Positions 8,215 through 20,900 of a DNA stretch of 34,467 nucleotides are shown here, in pieces. The stretch spans positions 1 through 34,467 of the forward strand of contig JBNGIQ010007417.1 in assembly GCA_049999765.1 (NCBI GenBank). Direction: 5' to 3'. Numbering within the stretch: position 1 is the stretch's first letter; each line of letters starts with the position of its first letter. The DNA comes from Phaeoceros laevis (taxonomy: Eukaryota > Anthocerotophyta > Anthocerotopsida > Notothyladales). The translations under genes were made by a program, and so were the position numbers. The notes beneath the pieces are model-generated. The model saw only the letters and a program-made list of their open reading frames with translations. It searched no databases and was not told where the DNA came from.

Positions 8215-11200
8215 TCAGCTTCTTGGGGCAATGGTGAAGCTCTTGGGATTAATGGTCAAGCTTTTTGTGCAATTGTCTGTCTTGTATATGCCTATTAGGC
8301 GGTCCGCCAGCTCAAACATGTTGTTGCGCAAGCTGCAAGTCATGCGGAGTGTAACTACACGAGCAGAACCATGACGAAGCCGCGAGCAGAAGTAAAGCAA
8401 GACTGGACCTTATTATCACGAACTGGGCATTTTTTGTCCGCTCCTTGATGTAGTGTCCAACGATTGAGACATTCTTGAAGTCTGCACCAATTTTTCAGCA
8501 GTCACTCACTGCATCACCAGCCTCAACAGAAGCAAAAGATGATCAGGTGCTCACCTAAGGCAGCATCAATCTCGTCCATGACATATAGAGGAGTAGGTTT
8601 GTAGTGATGCAGAGCGAACACCAAGGCGAGGGAACTTAGGGTCTGTTTGGGGTTTGGGAGCCAGACACAGAGGCCTCATGGAATAAGAGAAAGCCCACCG
8701 AGACGCCAGCATACTCATAACAGAAAGTATTTTTTGTCACCTTTTCACCTCCGGACAAGTTGGAAATGTTTTTCCAGCTTTTCTTAGGTGGCCGAACGCT
8801 AAAAACAACTCCTTCAGCAAAAGGGTCCAAGGAGTCAACCAGCTCCAACTCAGCATCCCCTCCAAGAGTGATCATCTACGTGACGGTCTCAAGTACGCGC
8901 ATATGATTACAAAACGGCCAGGAAGATGATAAGTAAAAGGCTCTTCAACTGCGAGTTCACATACCTGATACATTTCTTTGAGCTTCATAGAGATCAAATT
9001 AAAGCCCGTCATAAACTCGTCCAACCTGGTCATACCAACTATTAGGAACCCTTGCAGTCAAACAAATCGGGGTAGTAAACTAGTTGTTTCCTGGCAGAGC
9101 TGAACCTTTTCTTCCGCAGATCATCGTGCTGTTTCTTTAGTTCATCTCGCTCCTGAGTTATTGCATTCAGCTCTGCAATCCTCTCTCCATACTGAGCAGC
9201 TTTCAACCTAAATCTGTAGGAGGAAACCATGTTTCAGATCATCACACCAAAGATAAGCGGCACAACAGTGTAGCTAATCAGAAACGTACTCGGCAATTGC
9301 GTTTCGGCTTGGCTTCATCTCCTTCAGCTTGGCCTCCAGCTCTTTTGCCACATCTGCAGCTTTCTTCATTGTAGCCGAATCACAGAATGTCAGAGCAGCT
9401 TCAATCTGCTCTGGACACACCTCCTCCTGCTTCAATCTGCAAACAAAGAAGGGTGAGCAGATGCAAACCTCCTACAAACAAAGATGAACTTGTGACCCCC
9501 TGATTCAGGCTGGATGCACGTACTGTTCCACATGCTTTTCGAGTTCGTTCCGCGTTTCTTGTAACTTTTTTTGAAGGTTTTTTTCCTTCGTACCCCACTG
9601 AAGGGCTTGATTCTTGGTGTCGTCCAGCTTGTACTGTGCGTCTACCTGTTACTAGGCAATTCATAAATGCTACGCTCAAAGGATCAGACAGGATAGCAGA
9701 ATGACTTGTCACAGACTCTTGTTGACTACCTCATTATGCCGTATGTTGTCTATGGTCTGCTTTTCCTGGTGGAAGTGCTTCTTCATCGCCTCCACTTCTT
9801 GTCGCTTCTTTTCCAACATCTGCGAAGTCGAAGTGCAGAGATGTAGTTAACAGCCCTTGGTTCAAAATGGCCTTTGGTCGGAGCTGCAATGTTACCTGTT
9901 CAGTCTGGTTGAATTTTTCCTGAACATCAAATGCCAGCTTTTCTATTTCCTTGAACTCCACTGTTTTGTTTTCCTTGTTCTCGTGGCACTTTGTTCTCTC
10001 AACAATCGCATCTTCGATTCCTTTCTTCAACTTTTCGATTGTTTTGGCACCTGTAGTAATCTGGACCTTCTTCCTGTTTATCTCCGTGCTCTTTGTGTCA
10101 ATCTCCTGCTCACATAACATAGTTGTGACAAAGACACTTCTTAGAATCATTTCACAGCACCGAAAAAGAGACACAAAAGCTGCATCAGAAAGACCTTCTG
10201 CGTTTTCTCGACTAAAGCACGCTGCTTTTTCAGGGCATCTCCACCTGCGTCTTGCATCTTCTTTTGCAATTCTTGCACCTGAAGGCCAAGCCCACGAGTA
10301 TAGTGCAGGTTACTGCAACAAGTTTCAATGCTTTGACAGGCAAAAAGATTCGAACCACCTTTTACCTTGTCTCTCAGCTGTTTAGAGTTGGCTTGCAAAT
10401 TTGCATAATGTGACTTTGCATCGGCAATAATTTTTTGTAGCTTGTCTACCGTCTCTATCTCATCCTTCCTGGGATTGGCCTCAACCTGAAGGACTTCAAG
10501 CTGGCGTACAAGGTCATTCCTCTGTGTGGATAATGCTTCAACCTGCACGAGATACTATTTCAGCCCCAACTCGATAGGATGTTGGGTTCTAGTTTTCATG
10601 ACATAAAGCCACTTCCAAGGTTTTCCAGTCCACCCTGTCGCAGAATAAACTTACCTCTAAACGATTCTTTTGTATATCAAGTTCCAATTGGGAGATGGTC
10701 CTCTCTGCTGTCTGATACTGTTGCACAGCGGAGGTTCTTCTTGAACGCACAGATCTGAGTTGCTCTCCTAAGGAGGCTACTTCTCTCTCAGCATTTTGAA
10801 TAGTCTGAGGAGATACAGTAGCATCTCGAACAGCCGTACCCATCTTGCCACCCTTGGGCTTGCCTCCACCACCGCTCATGGTTCCAGATCTCTCGAACAT
10901 CACACCATCAAGGGTGACTACCCTTCTGAACTCTCTATCAGGGCCATATGCTATCCTTGAAGCCTGAATTTTTACCAGATGCTAAAACGTCAACTGGGCT
11001 AAAAGATCCAGATGGACGTTCATGTCACAAAAGAAGTTTGGACAGAAGGCCAAGAGGAGGTCATTGTCATCAGGCACGCCTGCCACCCACCTGGTCAATG
11101 TCTTTGGCTACCACGGTGTTTTGAAGATTCACGAAAAAAGCCAGCTTGAGTGCCTCGTCACGGACAGTCACCAAGTCAAACAAACGGGGAACTCCTTCCG

Positions 11201-14200
11201 GAGTCTGCACTCGCTGAATCATCCGCTGAAGGTGATCCACCTGCTTCTCCTGTAATCACCAAATCTCGTTCGATTTTGACAAGACCCTCGATAGTTGACA
11301 GTGCACACTGTACGAAATTTGCAGAAGTCAAGTGTCTACCATGATGAAAAAGGTGGCTACGCCGAGGCGAGCTGAGCGTAGAAGCTCCACACATGCTTGT
11401 GCAGCCGAAGTCGTTTCCACAACGATGTAATCAAGTGCTCCACATGCAGTGGAGATAGCAACATCGTACTTTGCTGCACATCACAACAAGGACTTTACCA
11501 TTTTGATCACCATGAAGAAACGTGCGCACTCTCAGTACATGCAGACGTGAGACATAGGAAGTACCATCAATAGCTCCAAGATCCCCCAGGCGCCCATAAA
11601 TTCCTGGAATCGCCCCAGATTCCTTTGCTTGTAAAATCGCCTTCAGCACAACTCCTTGACTTCGCTCAGTCTCCATTGTCCGTTGCAGCTCACTCAATCT
11701 TTGACGTGCTGCTTGCTCTGCAACTGCCACTGATTCTTCATCCCTTTGGCAAGCCTGTTTAGAGGGGCAATGAGCTAATTCGAGCGTCAACAAACTCCTC
11801 TCATGTTTGTCACGTTAAACCTCAGCCAACTAATACCTGCTCCTCTGCATGCCCTTGCCTTGTAAGAGTCTGGTTCTCATTCAAGGTTAAGTTCATTTTC
11901 TCAAAACTTGCTTCTTTCACCCGAATCTGGTTGCTCACGTCTTGTACTGCCTCCTTTCCTTGTGTATACGCCAGTCTACCTGCATTATGCTGAATGCTTT
12001 CTGCACTTCAGGCAGCCTGTGCAAGACAGTAAAACAAACACAAGAAGAATTTGAAGATATATCTGCTCTAGATGGCCTACCTTGTCTTGTAGAAGACTCC
12101 TCTCAGTGGTTGTCAGATCAATCCTACCCTGACATTCTGTGAGCTGGGCTTCCCAAGGCTCCAGCTCTGAACGCACAACTGTGAGTTCTTCCTGGTAACG
12201 GTCTACTTCATCTGCAACATCATTGCATCTACTAAGGCAAAGTTCCGGAGTTGCTTCTCATGCATCCAATTCTCCAGAAAAGTAGACGTCGGTACCTTTG
12301 GACTCTTCAATAATCCCTTCTAGCTTTTCTTCATCCACCACTAGTCGCTTCGAGAGGTTGACAATATCTTTCTCAAGGAAGGGTATATCAATTGTTGATT
12401 GATGGGTTTCCTTCTCCAGCTCTTCGATTTTGAGTGTGTCCTGCAAGTTCCTATATGAGTCAAATAAGAAACCTTGCCCTGCTCAAGAACATCCTCTGCA
12501 GAGAGGAGAGGGTCAGAAGGTATAGATGTCTGACTTTGGAAATCTTTTCATCAAGCTTCTTTGTCTTTGACTTGGAATGCTTGAGATCTTCCCTGAATTT
12601 TAAATCTTGCCTCTCAAACTCTTTGAACTGATCCGCACAGCGTTTCAACTCTACTTCCAACTCCTGAAACCACATTTCGTCATCCAGCTGCTAAAAATCT
12701 CTTCACTTAAGTTGAGGACTGTGAGTAGCTTGAGACTGCACCTCCTGCAATTTACACTCTTTGCTGTAGTTCTTCTCCAGCTCCTTGATATCTTTTGAAT
12801 GCCTTGACAGCTTGTCACTGGAAAATAGGATGAGTTAGTGACATTACTATACACAAATCCAATACAGTTGCCACTGGAACATAGGTGGTTCGCACACTTT
12901 TGTACCGTTCTTCTCTGAGCTTTTCATTCAGATCGTCAGCAATCTGCTTGTACTTTGTTGCCTCAGTGGTTGCTACCTCCAAGTCTAGCTCAACAGCTTT
13001 CCCCCGCCATCTCAACAACTCAGCCTCTTTTAACAAATAGTTTTCAGCTTCCCTTTTGGCATTCTGGCATGCACATTATGCCCATCAGACATGTGGACAG
13101 ACTGCTGATACAGAACTTATTAGCGATTCAACAGACTACCATATACCTGCAAAGAGTCTTTTTCTTTTTCGGCTAGCTTTACTCGATTGACCATGCTCAC
13201 ACGCTTCTCATTCAGTTCTTCTAACCTGCATACGGCCGAAACTAAGTGTCACGATGGCCCAACAGAAAGGAAACAGGCAAAGGCGAGAGATAGGGCAAAC
13301 ATGCGCACAATTTGCTGGCTTCCTCTATCTTTTCCACGTATTGATTTGATCCAATAATGTCTTCCAGGTATTCAAGAAACCCTTCGTCATGTGGGGTTTG
13401 ACCCTTTGGCTTCATGAGTGATATCTGCTCCACTTCTCCCTGAAACAAATAGACATTCTGATCATGCCTTAGCAGCACATGAAACGTGAACAAGAAGGCA
13501 AGTTTTGGGTAGCCAGCTTCACACCAAAGCTGACTCTGTAAAACATCATGGGTCGCAAAATGTTACCTGAAGGATTAGAAACCGGTTGTTGTCAAGATCT
13601 ACACCTTTCGCCCTCAGTTTCTTGGTGACCTCCGTAAACGTACTCGAGCGGTCGTTGATGAAATATTGTGAGGAATTGTTTCGAAAAGCCACACGGGTGA
13701 TCACGAAGTCCGTGCCCGGGACAGGCTCGTAGGTCTCATCGTCCTGCCAATCAAACCAGACGTGCTGACCAATTAAAAATGCAAGCGGTTAATCTGACAT
13801 GCAGGACTGCACCAGCTAAAGAGGACTACACATAGCTGGGAGCTGGAAACATGCTGCTCCTGCCAGACAAGAAATTACCAGATCTAGAATCTCTTGAAAG
13901 TGCACCGAAACTCGAGCTTTTTCCAAATTCTGGTGATGCGTCGAGTTGTGGATCAGCTCCGAGACTTTATTGAGGCGCATCTGCAAACACAAGAGCAAAG
14001 TTCACTTCAAAGCTGACAGCGCACGATTTTCGCAAATGCGAACTGGTGAGCAGGCTACCTGCTTGGCACGTTTACCGAACACGAAGAGCATGGCATCAAT
14101 GACATTACTCTTTCCACTCCCGTTAGGTCCCACAACGGCAGAAAAACACTGCACACAAAAACGATGTCAAATTAATCCTCTGGTCGTGCCTGGCAATAAA

Positions 14201-14389
14201 GAATTTGGTTCCTTCTGAGATGGAAGAAGCAGGAGATGCGCCGCTGCAGCTTACTTTGTGAAATGGTCCTACATGCTGCACGCCAGCATACGACTTGAAG
14301 TTCTCCATGATCATCTCCGTGATGAACAGCCTTGCTTGGTTCTTCGCCTCTCCGGCGTCAGCTTCATTGGCAATGTTCTCAGGTCTCAT
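8215..14389 (-). CDS. SMC4: SMC4, condensin core ATPase subunit
   Basis: SMC4 pairs with SMC2 to form the V-shaped ATPase of condensin, which compacts mitotic chromosomes. I model 28 exons: 14389-14255, 14148-14059, 13980-13879, 13743-13567, 13439-13309, 13225-13147, 13063-12906, 12817-12742, 12663-12535, 12440-12296, 12211-12081, 11989-11837, 11754-11565, 11473-11340, 11249-11091, 10963-10655, 10542-10366, 10278-10195, 10105-9896, 9819-9730, 9645-9524, 9436-9290, 9213-9106, 9025-8965, 8875-8741, 8642-8555, 8481-8409, 8332-8215. They join in phase to 1236 aa, close to the plant family length. Walker A GPNGSGKS lies at residues 52-59, the hinge with [10 protein letters not shown] and GTMSGGGG at about 550-700, long coiled coils on each side, the signature LSGGEK at about 1139-1144 and Walker [12 protein letters not shown] at about 1163-1173. 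The ATG at 14389 is preceded by an in-frame TAG. All key ATPase motifs are intact. Confidence 0.96.
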
Positions 14390-14517
14390 TCTGGTCCCCC
14401 TGAATTTGCACACCTACAGTAGCATCGAGCAACGAAGAGGACTCCAGTTCACTCGGGGGGTTCAACAAGCAAGCACAACCCTGAGGATTTGCGTAGCACG
14501 AGCCCGTGACAGAAAAT

Positions 14518-14525
14518 GGCGGGAA
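14518..14525 (-). promoter_or_regulatory. E2F-like site upstream of SMC4
   Basis: On the minus strand the sequence reads TTCCCGCC followed by ATTTT, one base short of the canonical E2F core, 129-136 bp upstream of the SMC4 ATG. Condensin genes are known E2F-type cell-cycle targets in plants and animals. The whole space between the SMC4 ATG and the upstream gene's stop codon is only 321 bp, so the promoter must lie here. Confidence 0.45.
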
Positions 14526-14710
14526 CAGAATCACTGTCCAGTTGGCGTTCGGAGTTTTCAAACCTGGTCTTGGCTTACAGTACTTGCCTGTCGCGGGGTA
14601 GAGCATTATATTCGCCAAGGGACCCATCCGGCGAATGGCACAAGCGTAGCGTAAGGTAGGCTATGTGATAGTCCAGCTGGTGCAATTAGACCGAAACTCT
14701 TGGCAAAGAA

Positions 14711-17071
14711 TCAATTGCGCTTAGTGTCAAAAATATGTTCTTTCAAGGGTGGCAAAAAGCCTCCGATAACTAAATACAAGAGCAAAGAGGCCAGGAAAAA
14801 GATGATGAAAAGCGCAATTCTCCTCGAATCTGCGGGGACGTAGAAAACAATGGGTTCAGTCGCCTGTTCCGACTAAGGTCATAGCAAAGCCAGACATCTG
14901 GAAGACGAGACAAAGTGTGAGTGCGTGAGTTGCCTAGAGTGTGGGCCCAGTAGTCCTTACCTTTTCGGCTGCTATTCACAAGAATAGTAACATAGGCACT
15001 GGAATCTGCAGAGACTGATAGCAGGGCTCTGTGGACATCAGCATCTCTCCGTTAGCACCAGGTTCTGAGGTAACATAAAAAGTGACCCATCGATCACTAA
15101 AAGCGAAAACGGTTTCAGCCACACCTTCCGCTCGGAGAAAACGCCAGCGAAGTGACAAAAACTAGATGTACTTTCTTAACTCTCTGAAGAACGTCCATTT
15201 TTCCTGTGTCAACGATGATGACATCTCCCTCTGCCATGCCGCTGCAATGAAATGACCACAATGGTTGAGACAGCTTGTTGCCGGGCATACAACTGTCTAA
15301 AACTATGAACAATGGCAAGTGTCTTGCATGAGAGGTAAGGAAACCAAGGAAGATACATTGCCAGGTTTTTGCCATCTCGACTAATTGCGAATGCTGTAAT
15401 ACCGTCCCCTGATAACTTTGTCACCTTCAGCTTCGTCCAAGATGAGGTGTCCCAAATAGCAATAGAGCTGGAAACATTCTTATTTCCTGTTTCCAGAGGT
15501 ACAACCACCATATCAATGGACCCCAGAATTATTACGTCGAAGGAGTGCTTGTGACGACACATACCTTCCCTCATAGCTGCATAAAGGAGTGGCTTGGTGG
15601 CATCCCTGGAAAATTTTACAAAAACGACCTGTGGGAAAAGGACATAAGCACAGCAGTAAAAGTTTCAGTAACACACCACAAAAGGCGGCCTCCATCAATC
15701 GACTCAAGCCATAGTGCCCATAAACGTGCTGACATGACTACTTTTCCACAACAAAGGAATGTGACCTGTCAAACGTAGAAAGATACACACAAGTTGGATT
15801 ATGACGTGAGACAACACCTTGTCCCCGTCGAATGGCGTGATCGATGCAGCCTTAGACAGGTCCCAAATTCGACATGGACTGTTGTCACCTGTTGATGCCA
15901 AGAAAGCACCATCCAAGCTGTAACCACGTACTGAGATTTAATACACTTAAAGTCCGGTTTCACTTGAACTGAAAACGATATTGTCACCGTACAAACAAAC
16001 ACAACCTGGCCAGCATAAAAAAAACGATAAAACCCATCAACACTAAACACTCTCACTAAGTAGAGATAGGATGGCAGATAGACGTCTGTACAAATCCGAG
16101 CAGGATCGATGGAAAGTGATTTCAAGGTTTTAGATTCATACCTAAAATCCAGGTCTTTGATAGACTTATGAGCACCAGGCTTGTCAAGTGTGGGTTCTAA
16201 GCTTGGCCATTCAAAGACACGCAAATGCCCATCCTGGAAAAGTTGTCATAGCCTTTTCAAAAGTTTCAGGGAACTTGCAAGCTTAACTTTCTAAAAATCA
16301 TGTTATCCTACAGCGCAAGTCAAGCCTTCATATTGTTTCCACGGGATCTTATCACTGAACTTGCATTTCAGCATTTTTGCAGTTGCTTACCTTGCCACCA
16401 GCAGCAAGCCTTGATCCGTCGGGACTGAAGATCAGAAACTGATCACCAACACCTAACAACTGGGGGTGTTCTCTATCAGATGGCTCTAATTTCATGTCAC
16501 CATCCCCTGTGTGCAGATTGAATAATCTGAAACGGCAAATTGCCGGCTTAGCACTCAACCACTTGAGGTCGCATCATGCCACGCAAGGCAGGAACAAGCC
16601 TAGCTCAAACTTCCTACCTGCAATCGTTGGAGCAGGAGCAAACAATTTCATCGCCCCCAGGGTGCACTGCCATCCTATAAGGCACATCCTCGCCTGTCGA
16701 TAGAGAATACACCTGTCATAAATGGCAAATACGAACATCCACGGCTCATTCGAAGATCCCTACATCTTAGGGTTCAACAGAGCAGGCAATCAGGCCTGAC
16801 CACCCGCTGATTTGGAGGACTGTGCAGCAGCTACTTTACAGGAGACCATTCATAGTAAGTCCCGAGCAAAACAGGTGCAACATACCGCTTCTGTGAGTTC
16901 ATTATTCTGGAAGTCATAACGTGCCAAGAGGAGGGTGTTGGGGATGCCGTTTCCGCCGCCACCACCCATTACCAGCAGATCCGCATCCTGTTGATCGATG
17001 CTGCGGTCTCCGGAGGGCGAAGGCCAAGCAGCACAGTAAAGCGGGCGATCATACTTCCGGCCGCCACGCAT
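14711..17071 (-). CDS. SEC12/PREB-like SAR1 guanine-nucleotide exchange factor
   Basis: SEC12-type proteins sit in the ER membrane and load SAR1 with GTP to start COPII coat assembly. I model 10 exons: 17071-16886, 16712-16618, 16526-16391, 16233-16142, 15917-15818, 15628-15565, 15486-15357, 15241-15125, 15046-14961, 14829-14711, giving 374 aa. The acceptor of exon 9 is the weakest call. The N-terminus (RPLYCAAWP) and the glycine loop GGGGGNGIPN near residues 35-44 match the potassium-binding catalytic loop of SEC12. WD-type repeats follow (FSPDGSRLAAGG, FSLDGAFLAS with CRIWDLS, ISRDGKNLAIG, LLSVSADSSAYVTIL). A single hydrophobic helix near the C-terminus (FIIFFLASLLLYLVI) anchors the propeller on the cytosolic face, with a short basic tail ending TKRN. 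It resembles plant SEC12 and PHF1; I cannot decide between the general SAR1 activator and the PHF1 branch, which lacks exchange activity in plants. The intact K-loop favours SEC12. Confidence 0.87.
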
Positions 17072-17301
17072 CCTGCAGGACGGGGGATTAGGCCCAGAAA
17101 CCCAGCAGCTGCAGCGGATGCAAATTCTGACACTTGGCTGCTTAAAATCACTGGTGGACAGTAGCTTCATTACATGCTTAGGGCCCGAAAGCCACGTTAA
17201 GCGAGGACGAAGCTGATAGAGATTGTACGATTGTACAAGTGCAGGCAATGGGAACAGCCCTAAGCCGAGGGTTTAAGTGAGGGTTTTAAGCCCCCAATCT
17301 A

Positions 17302-17581
17302 TTAGGGGGTCTCAAACATTGCCCGAGTTTCACTGTATCCGGGGCGTGTGTAGAAGCCCGAGTTCATAGAAGCGGCTACCCGAGAGTTGAAAACCACAAA
17401 ACTCTGAGAGCATCCGAATGACATCGCAAGCGGACCCTAAAACCTCGGACTTGGGCTTCGGCCAAGTTCCGAAACTTCACTCGGGGAAGGAGGTACCCCG
17501 AGTCTGGGACGGCCGGGTTCCGAAACTGACCGTATTCGGGCGGTAGGAATACCCCTCTCGGGCAATGTTTGAGACCCCTTA
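17302..17581. mobile_element. MITE with 22-bp inverted termini and TTA target duplication (PIF/Harbinger, Tourist-like)
   Basis: Perfect 22-bp inverted repeats lie at 17306-17327 and 17557-17578; the outer part reads GGGGTCTCAAACATTGCCCG. The element body is 17305-17578 (274 bp) and is flanked by TTA at 17302-17304 and 17579-17581. TTA duplications and G-rich termini are typical of PIF/Harbinger-type elements. There is no coding capacity, so this is a non-autonomous element. The interior holds six CCCGAG/CTCGGG words in all and two GTTCCGAAAC words. It lies between two divergent genes, 234 bp upstream of the SEC12-like ATG and 384 bp upstream of the RBBP5-like ATG, so it occupies their shared promoter region. 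Confidence 0.88.
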
Positions 17582-17964
17582 TTAAAAGATGCAAACTGAT
17601 GACCACGGTAGAAATTCCGAATCGCACGTCAAAAATCGCAATCGCGCCGCCCTTATTTGCTGCAAGTGTGGTCTATAACTTAGTACCTTGTGAATCTGTG
17701 ATGATGATATGATGACCCTTCGGGATTTAACGGAGGACAAACAAGACGCTATGCGTCTATGCGTCAGTTCGGGAGTGCAACATAAATCGTACATACATAC
17801 GTTGACGAGACTAATGCTTATTAAACACTTTATCTCTCTCTCTAGCTATGTAACGCTCTTCAGACCAGCTTCGGAAAACCACCGTACGACTTGCTCCAGC
17901 TCTCTCCTGGTAGCGACCATGTTCCTGGTGTAGTGTGGAAGACTGCCCCAACCTAGCAAGCACG

Positions 17965-20900
17965 ATGAATCTCGGGCTTCTCGGTGCGTTCTAGGAGCTA
18001 GTGTTCAGTTTTTCAGCTGACTTGGGACGAATACTTGCTCGGAGGACTGAGGATTGTGACGTGCTGTGGTGGTTTCTTAGTTTTTGAGCTGACGTTAGCC
18101 GCCTGTGCAATCAGACCCGTTCGAGAGTGACTATCCAGAGAAGATAGAAGAATATCTGGAGCACAAAGTAACCAAGTGTATTGCCTTCAATCGTCGAGGG
18201 ACCATGCTTGCAGGTGAAGTTTGCTATTAACTGAATTTGGTGCTGAAGTTTAGGGCGGAATTGTTCGGTTTCCTGAGAGTAGTCTGGTGCTTCTGAATGC
18301 AGCGGGCTGCATAGATGGGAGTGTGGTCATCTGGGATATTTCAACCAGAGGTGTTGCGAAGGAGCTTGTCAATCCAGACTCTCGTTTACCAATCACCAGT
18401 GTCAGCTGGTCAAAATGTGGTCGTCGACTGTTGTCAGCTGACACGGAGAAGTCATTAATTCTATGGGATGTGGCTCGGGGAGAGAAAGCTGCTGTGAAAC
18501 AACTCAAGCATCCGGCGCTGTATGCGCGATTGCATCCTGGGATGAAATCCCCTTCTGTATGTTTGGTGTGTCCAGTATCCAGTGCTCCCCTTCTTGTGGA
18601 CTTTGTGACAGGAGACTTGCATGTACTTCCTCTAAATGTTACTCCGCCAGGGACCGAAACAAAGCAAACTGGACGGGGTAAGCAAGGGGATCTAGGTAGT
18701 TATGCTTCCTCTGCTGCAAGCTTCAACAAGAGGGGGGATCTTATTTACATCGGGAATTCAAGAGGGGAGATTCTAATAGTGGACACAGAGACAAGGGTAG
18801 TTCGTGCTGTTGTAGAGACCCCTGGAGGGCAAGTCGTCAAGCAGATTGTATTCAGTCGCAATGGCAAGTACATGCTTACCAATTCTGCTGATAAGACTAT
18901 ACGTGTGTTCACAAATCTGCTTCCTGTAGAGGATGCAGCTTCCACACTTGAAGGCTGGGCAAGTGAGCTAGATCCAACTTTAGACATTGAGGCTTTGAAA
19001 TACACAGGGACCAAGTGCCTGCGTCTCGATCGGTACTTAAAGGATGCCATCAACCCTGTGCATTGGAAAGCACCATGTTTCAGCGGAGACAGTGAGTTAG
19101 TTGTTGGAGCATCTGCCAACAAAGGAGAGCACAAGATAAACATCTGGAACAGGGAGTTTGGGCAGCTGACAAGAGTGTTAGAAGGACCTAAGGAGGGCCT
19201 TGCGGATCTTGCCTGGCACCCCAATCGTCCAATTGTTGCTTCAGTCACCATGAGCGGACTTGTTTATCTTTGGGCAAGGGACTATACAGAGAGTTGGAGC
19301 GCCTTCGCCCCAGATTTTAAGGAGCTTCATGAAAATGAGGAGTATGTGGAGAGAGAGGATGAGTTTGACATGGTGACACCAGATTCTGACAAGGTGTGTG
19401 TATTGGATTAGTGTGTATGATTGGATAACGTGGTTTGGTTTCCTCTTGCCTATCATATGAAGTCATCTCACTGGTTTTTGTTGGTGGCCAGGCAAATGCT
19501 GTAAGAGAAGAAGGTGATGAGGAGGTGGACATTATGACAAATGAGAAGGTGGCAGCGTACAGTGATTCTGATGACTCAGAGGATGGCTTGTATTTCTTGC
19601 CAACAACACCACAGCGGGATGATGCTGTAGATGGACCCATCAAGCAGCCCTCCTCTCCTAAACCAAATGGCAGAAGCCCTTCAGAATCAGGGGATTCACC
19701 TTTCTCTATAATGAATGACAAGCCCAAAGAGGGGATGGATTTGGAGATGGGGACGGACACACATATGGAGATAGAGGAGGAACCAGAGCCCAGTTCTCCT
19801 CATTTGGGTGACTGCGCAGAGCAAGAAGTAGGTCCAAATGGGCGTACTAAGAGAAAACGCAAGATTCCTGAAAAAGCAGCCGAGTTCCAGGCAGAGATGG
19901 ATAGGAAAAGTCAGAAAAAGGTTACTCCTATGGGAGAGGAATCAGATGCTGGAGGCAGTAGGAAGTCGCAGAAGCAAGCACATTCATCTACACCCTCGTC
20001 AAGGGTCGAACTGAATGATTCTCAAGCTACTCCGAGTAAGCCTGCATCCAGCAACGAGGAGGACGATGATGATTTTCAGCAAGAAGTCAAAAAGGTTCCC
20101 ACAAAAGTTTTGTCTGAGGTCACTGCCAAGGCTGTTACAAGCACAAAAGCCGCTGGCTCTTTGAAGCCAGCAAGTGCCTCCAAGACTGCAGGTGCCCCCA
20201 GGCAAGCAGGTGCTTCCAAGCCAGCACCAGCAGGTCTGTCTAAATCAGCAACAGCAGGTCTGTCTAAGTCAGCATCAGCGGGTCTGGCTAAGCCATCAAG
20301 TACCTCGAAGCCAGCAAGTTCATCCAAGCCAGCAAGTTCATCCAAGCCAGCAAGTGCATCCAAGCCAGCAAGTGCATCCAAGCCAGCAAGTGCCTCCAAG
20401 CCAGCAAGTGCCTCCAAGCCAGCAAGTACCTCCAAGCCAGTAAGTGCATCCAAGTCAGCAAGTGCCTCCAAGCCAGCAAGTACCTCCAAGCTAGCAAATG
20501 CATCCAAGCTAGCAAGTACTTCCAAGCCAGCAGGTGCCCCCAGGCCAGCAGGGGCTCCTAGACCAGCAGGGGCCCCTGAGTCAGCAGGTGCCCCCAGGCC
20601 AGCAAGTGCTCAGAAACCAGCAGGTACGCTCAAGCTAGCAAGTGGCACTAGCCCAGCAGGCACCAGCAAGGCAGCAGGCACAGCAGGTGCCCTCAGGCCA
20701 GCAGGTGCTCCCAAGCCAGGAGGTGTCGCCAGGCCAGCAAATGCTCCAAATCTAGCAGGTAACCCCAAGCTAGCAGGTCGCCCCAAGCCCGCAAGTGCTC
20801 CGAAACCAGCAAGTACCCCCAAGCTAGCAAGTGGCCCCAAGCCAGCAGGGACCCCCAGGCCAGCAGGGACCCCCAGACCGGTAGGGACCTCCAAGCCAGG

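Noticed and set aside
8639-8655. GGGTCTGTTTGG, similar to Tourist/hAT-type termini, at an SMC4 exon edge
   Set aside because: Part of it is the conserved exon start coding TLSS, the intron is only 98 bp, and there is no partner terminus.
9857-10385. Plus-strand hydrophobic frames over SMC4 exons and introns
   Set aside because: They are antisense to coiled-coil exons; Phe/Leu-rich translation is the expected complement of Glu/Lys-rich coding sequence.
12441-12534. Possible 21-bp microexon (DVLEQGK) inside an SMC4 intron
   Set aside because: It would be in phase, but the flanking introns would be too short for splicing, and the protein aligns with plant SMC4 without it.
12661-12690. Alternative upstream acceptors for SMC4 exon 9 (adding about 7 residues)
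   Set aside because: Alignment length with known plant SMC4 is matched exactly by the acceptor before 12663.
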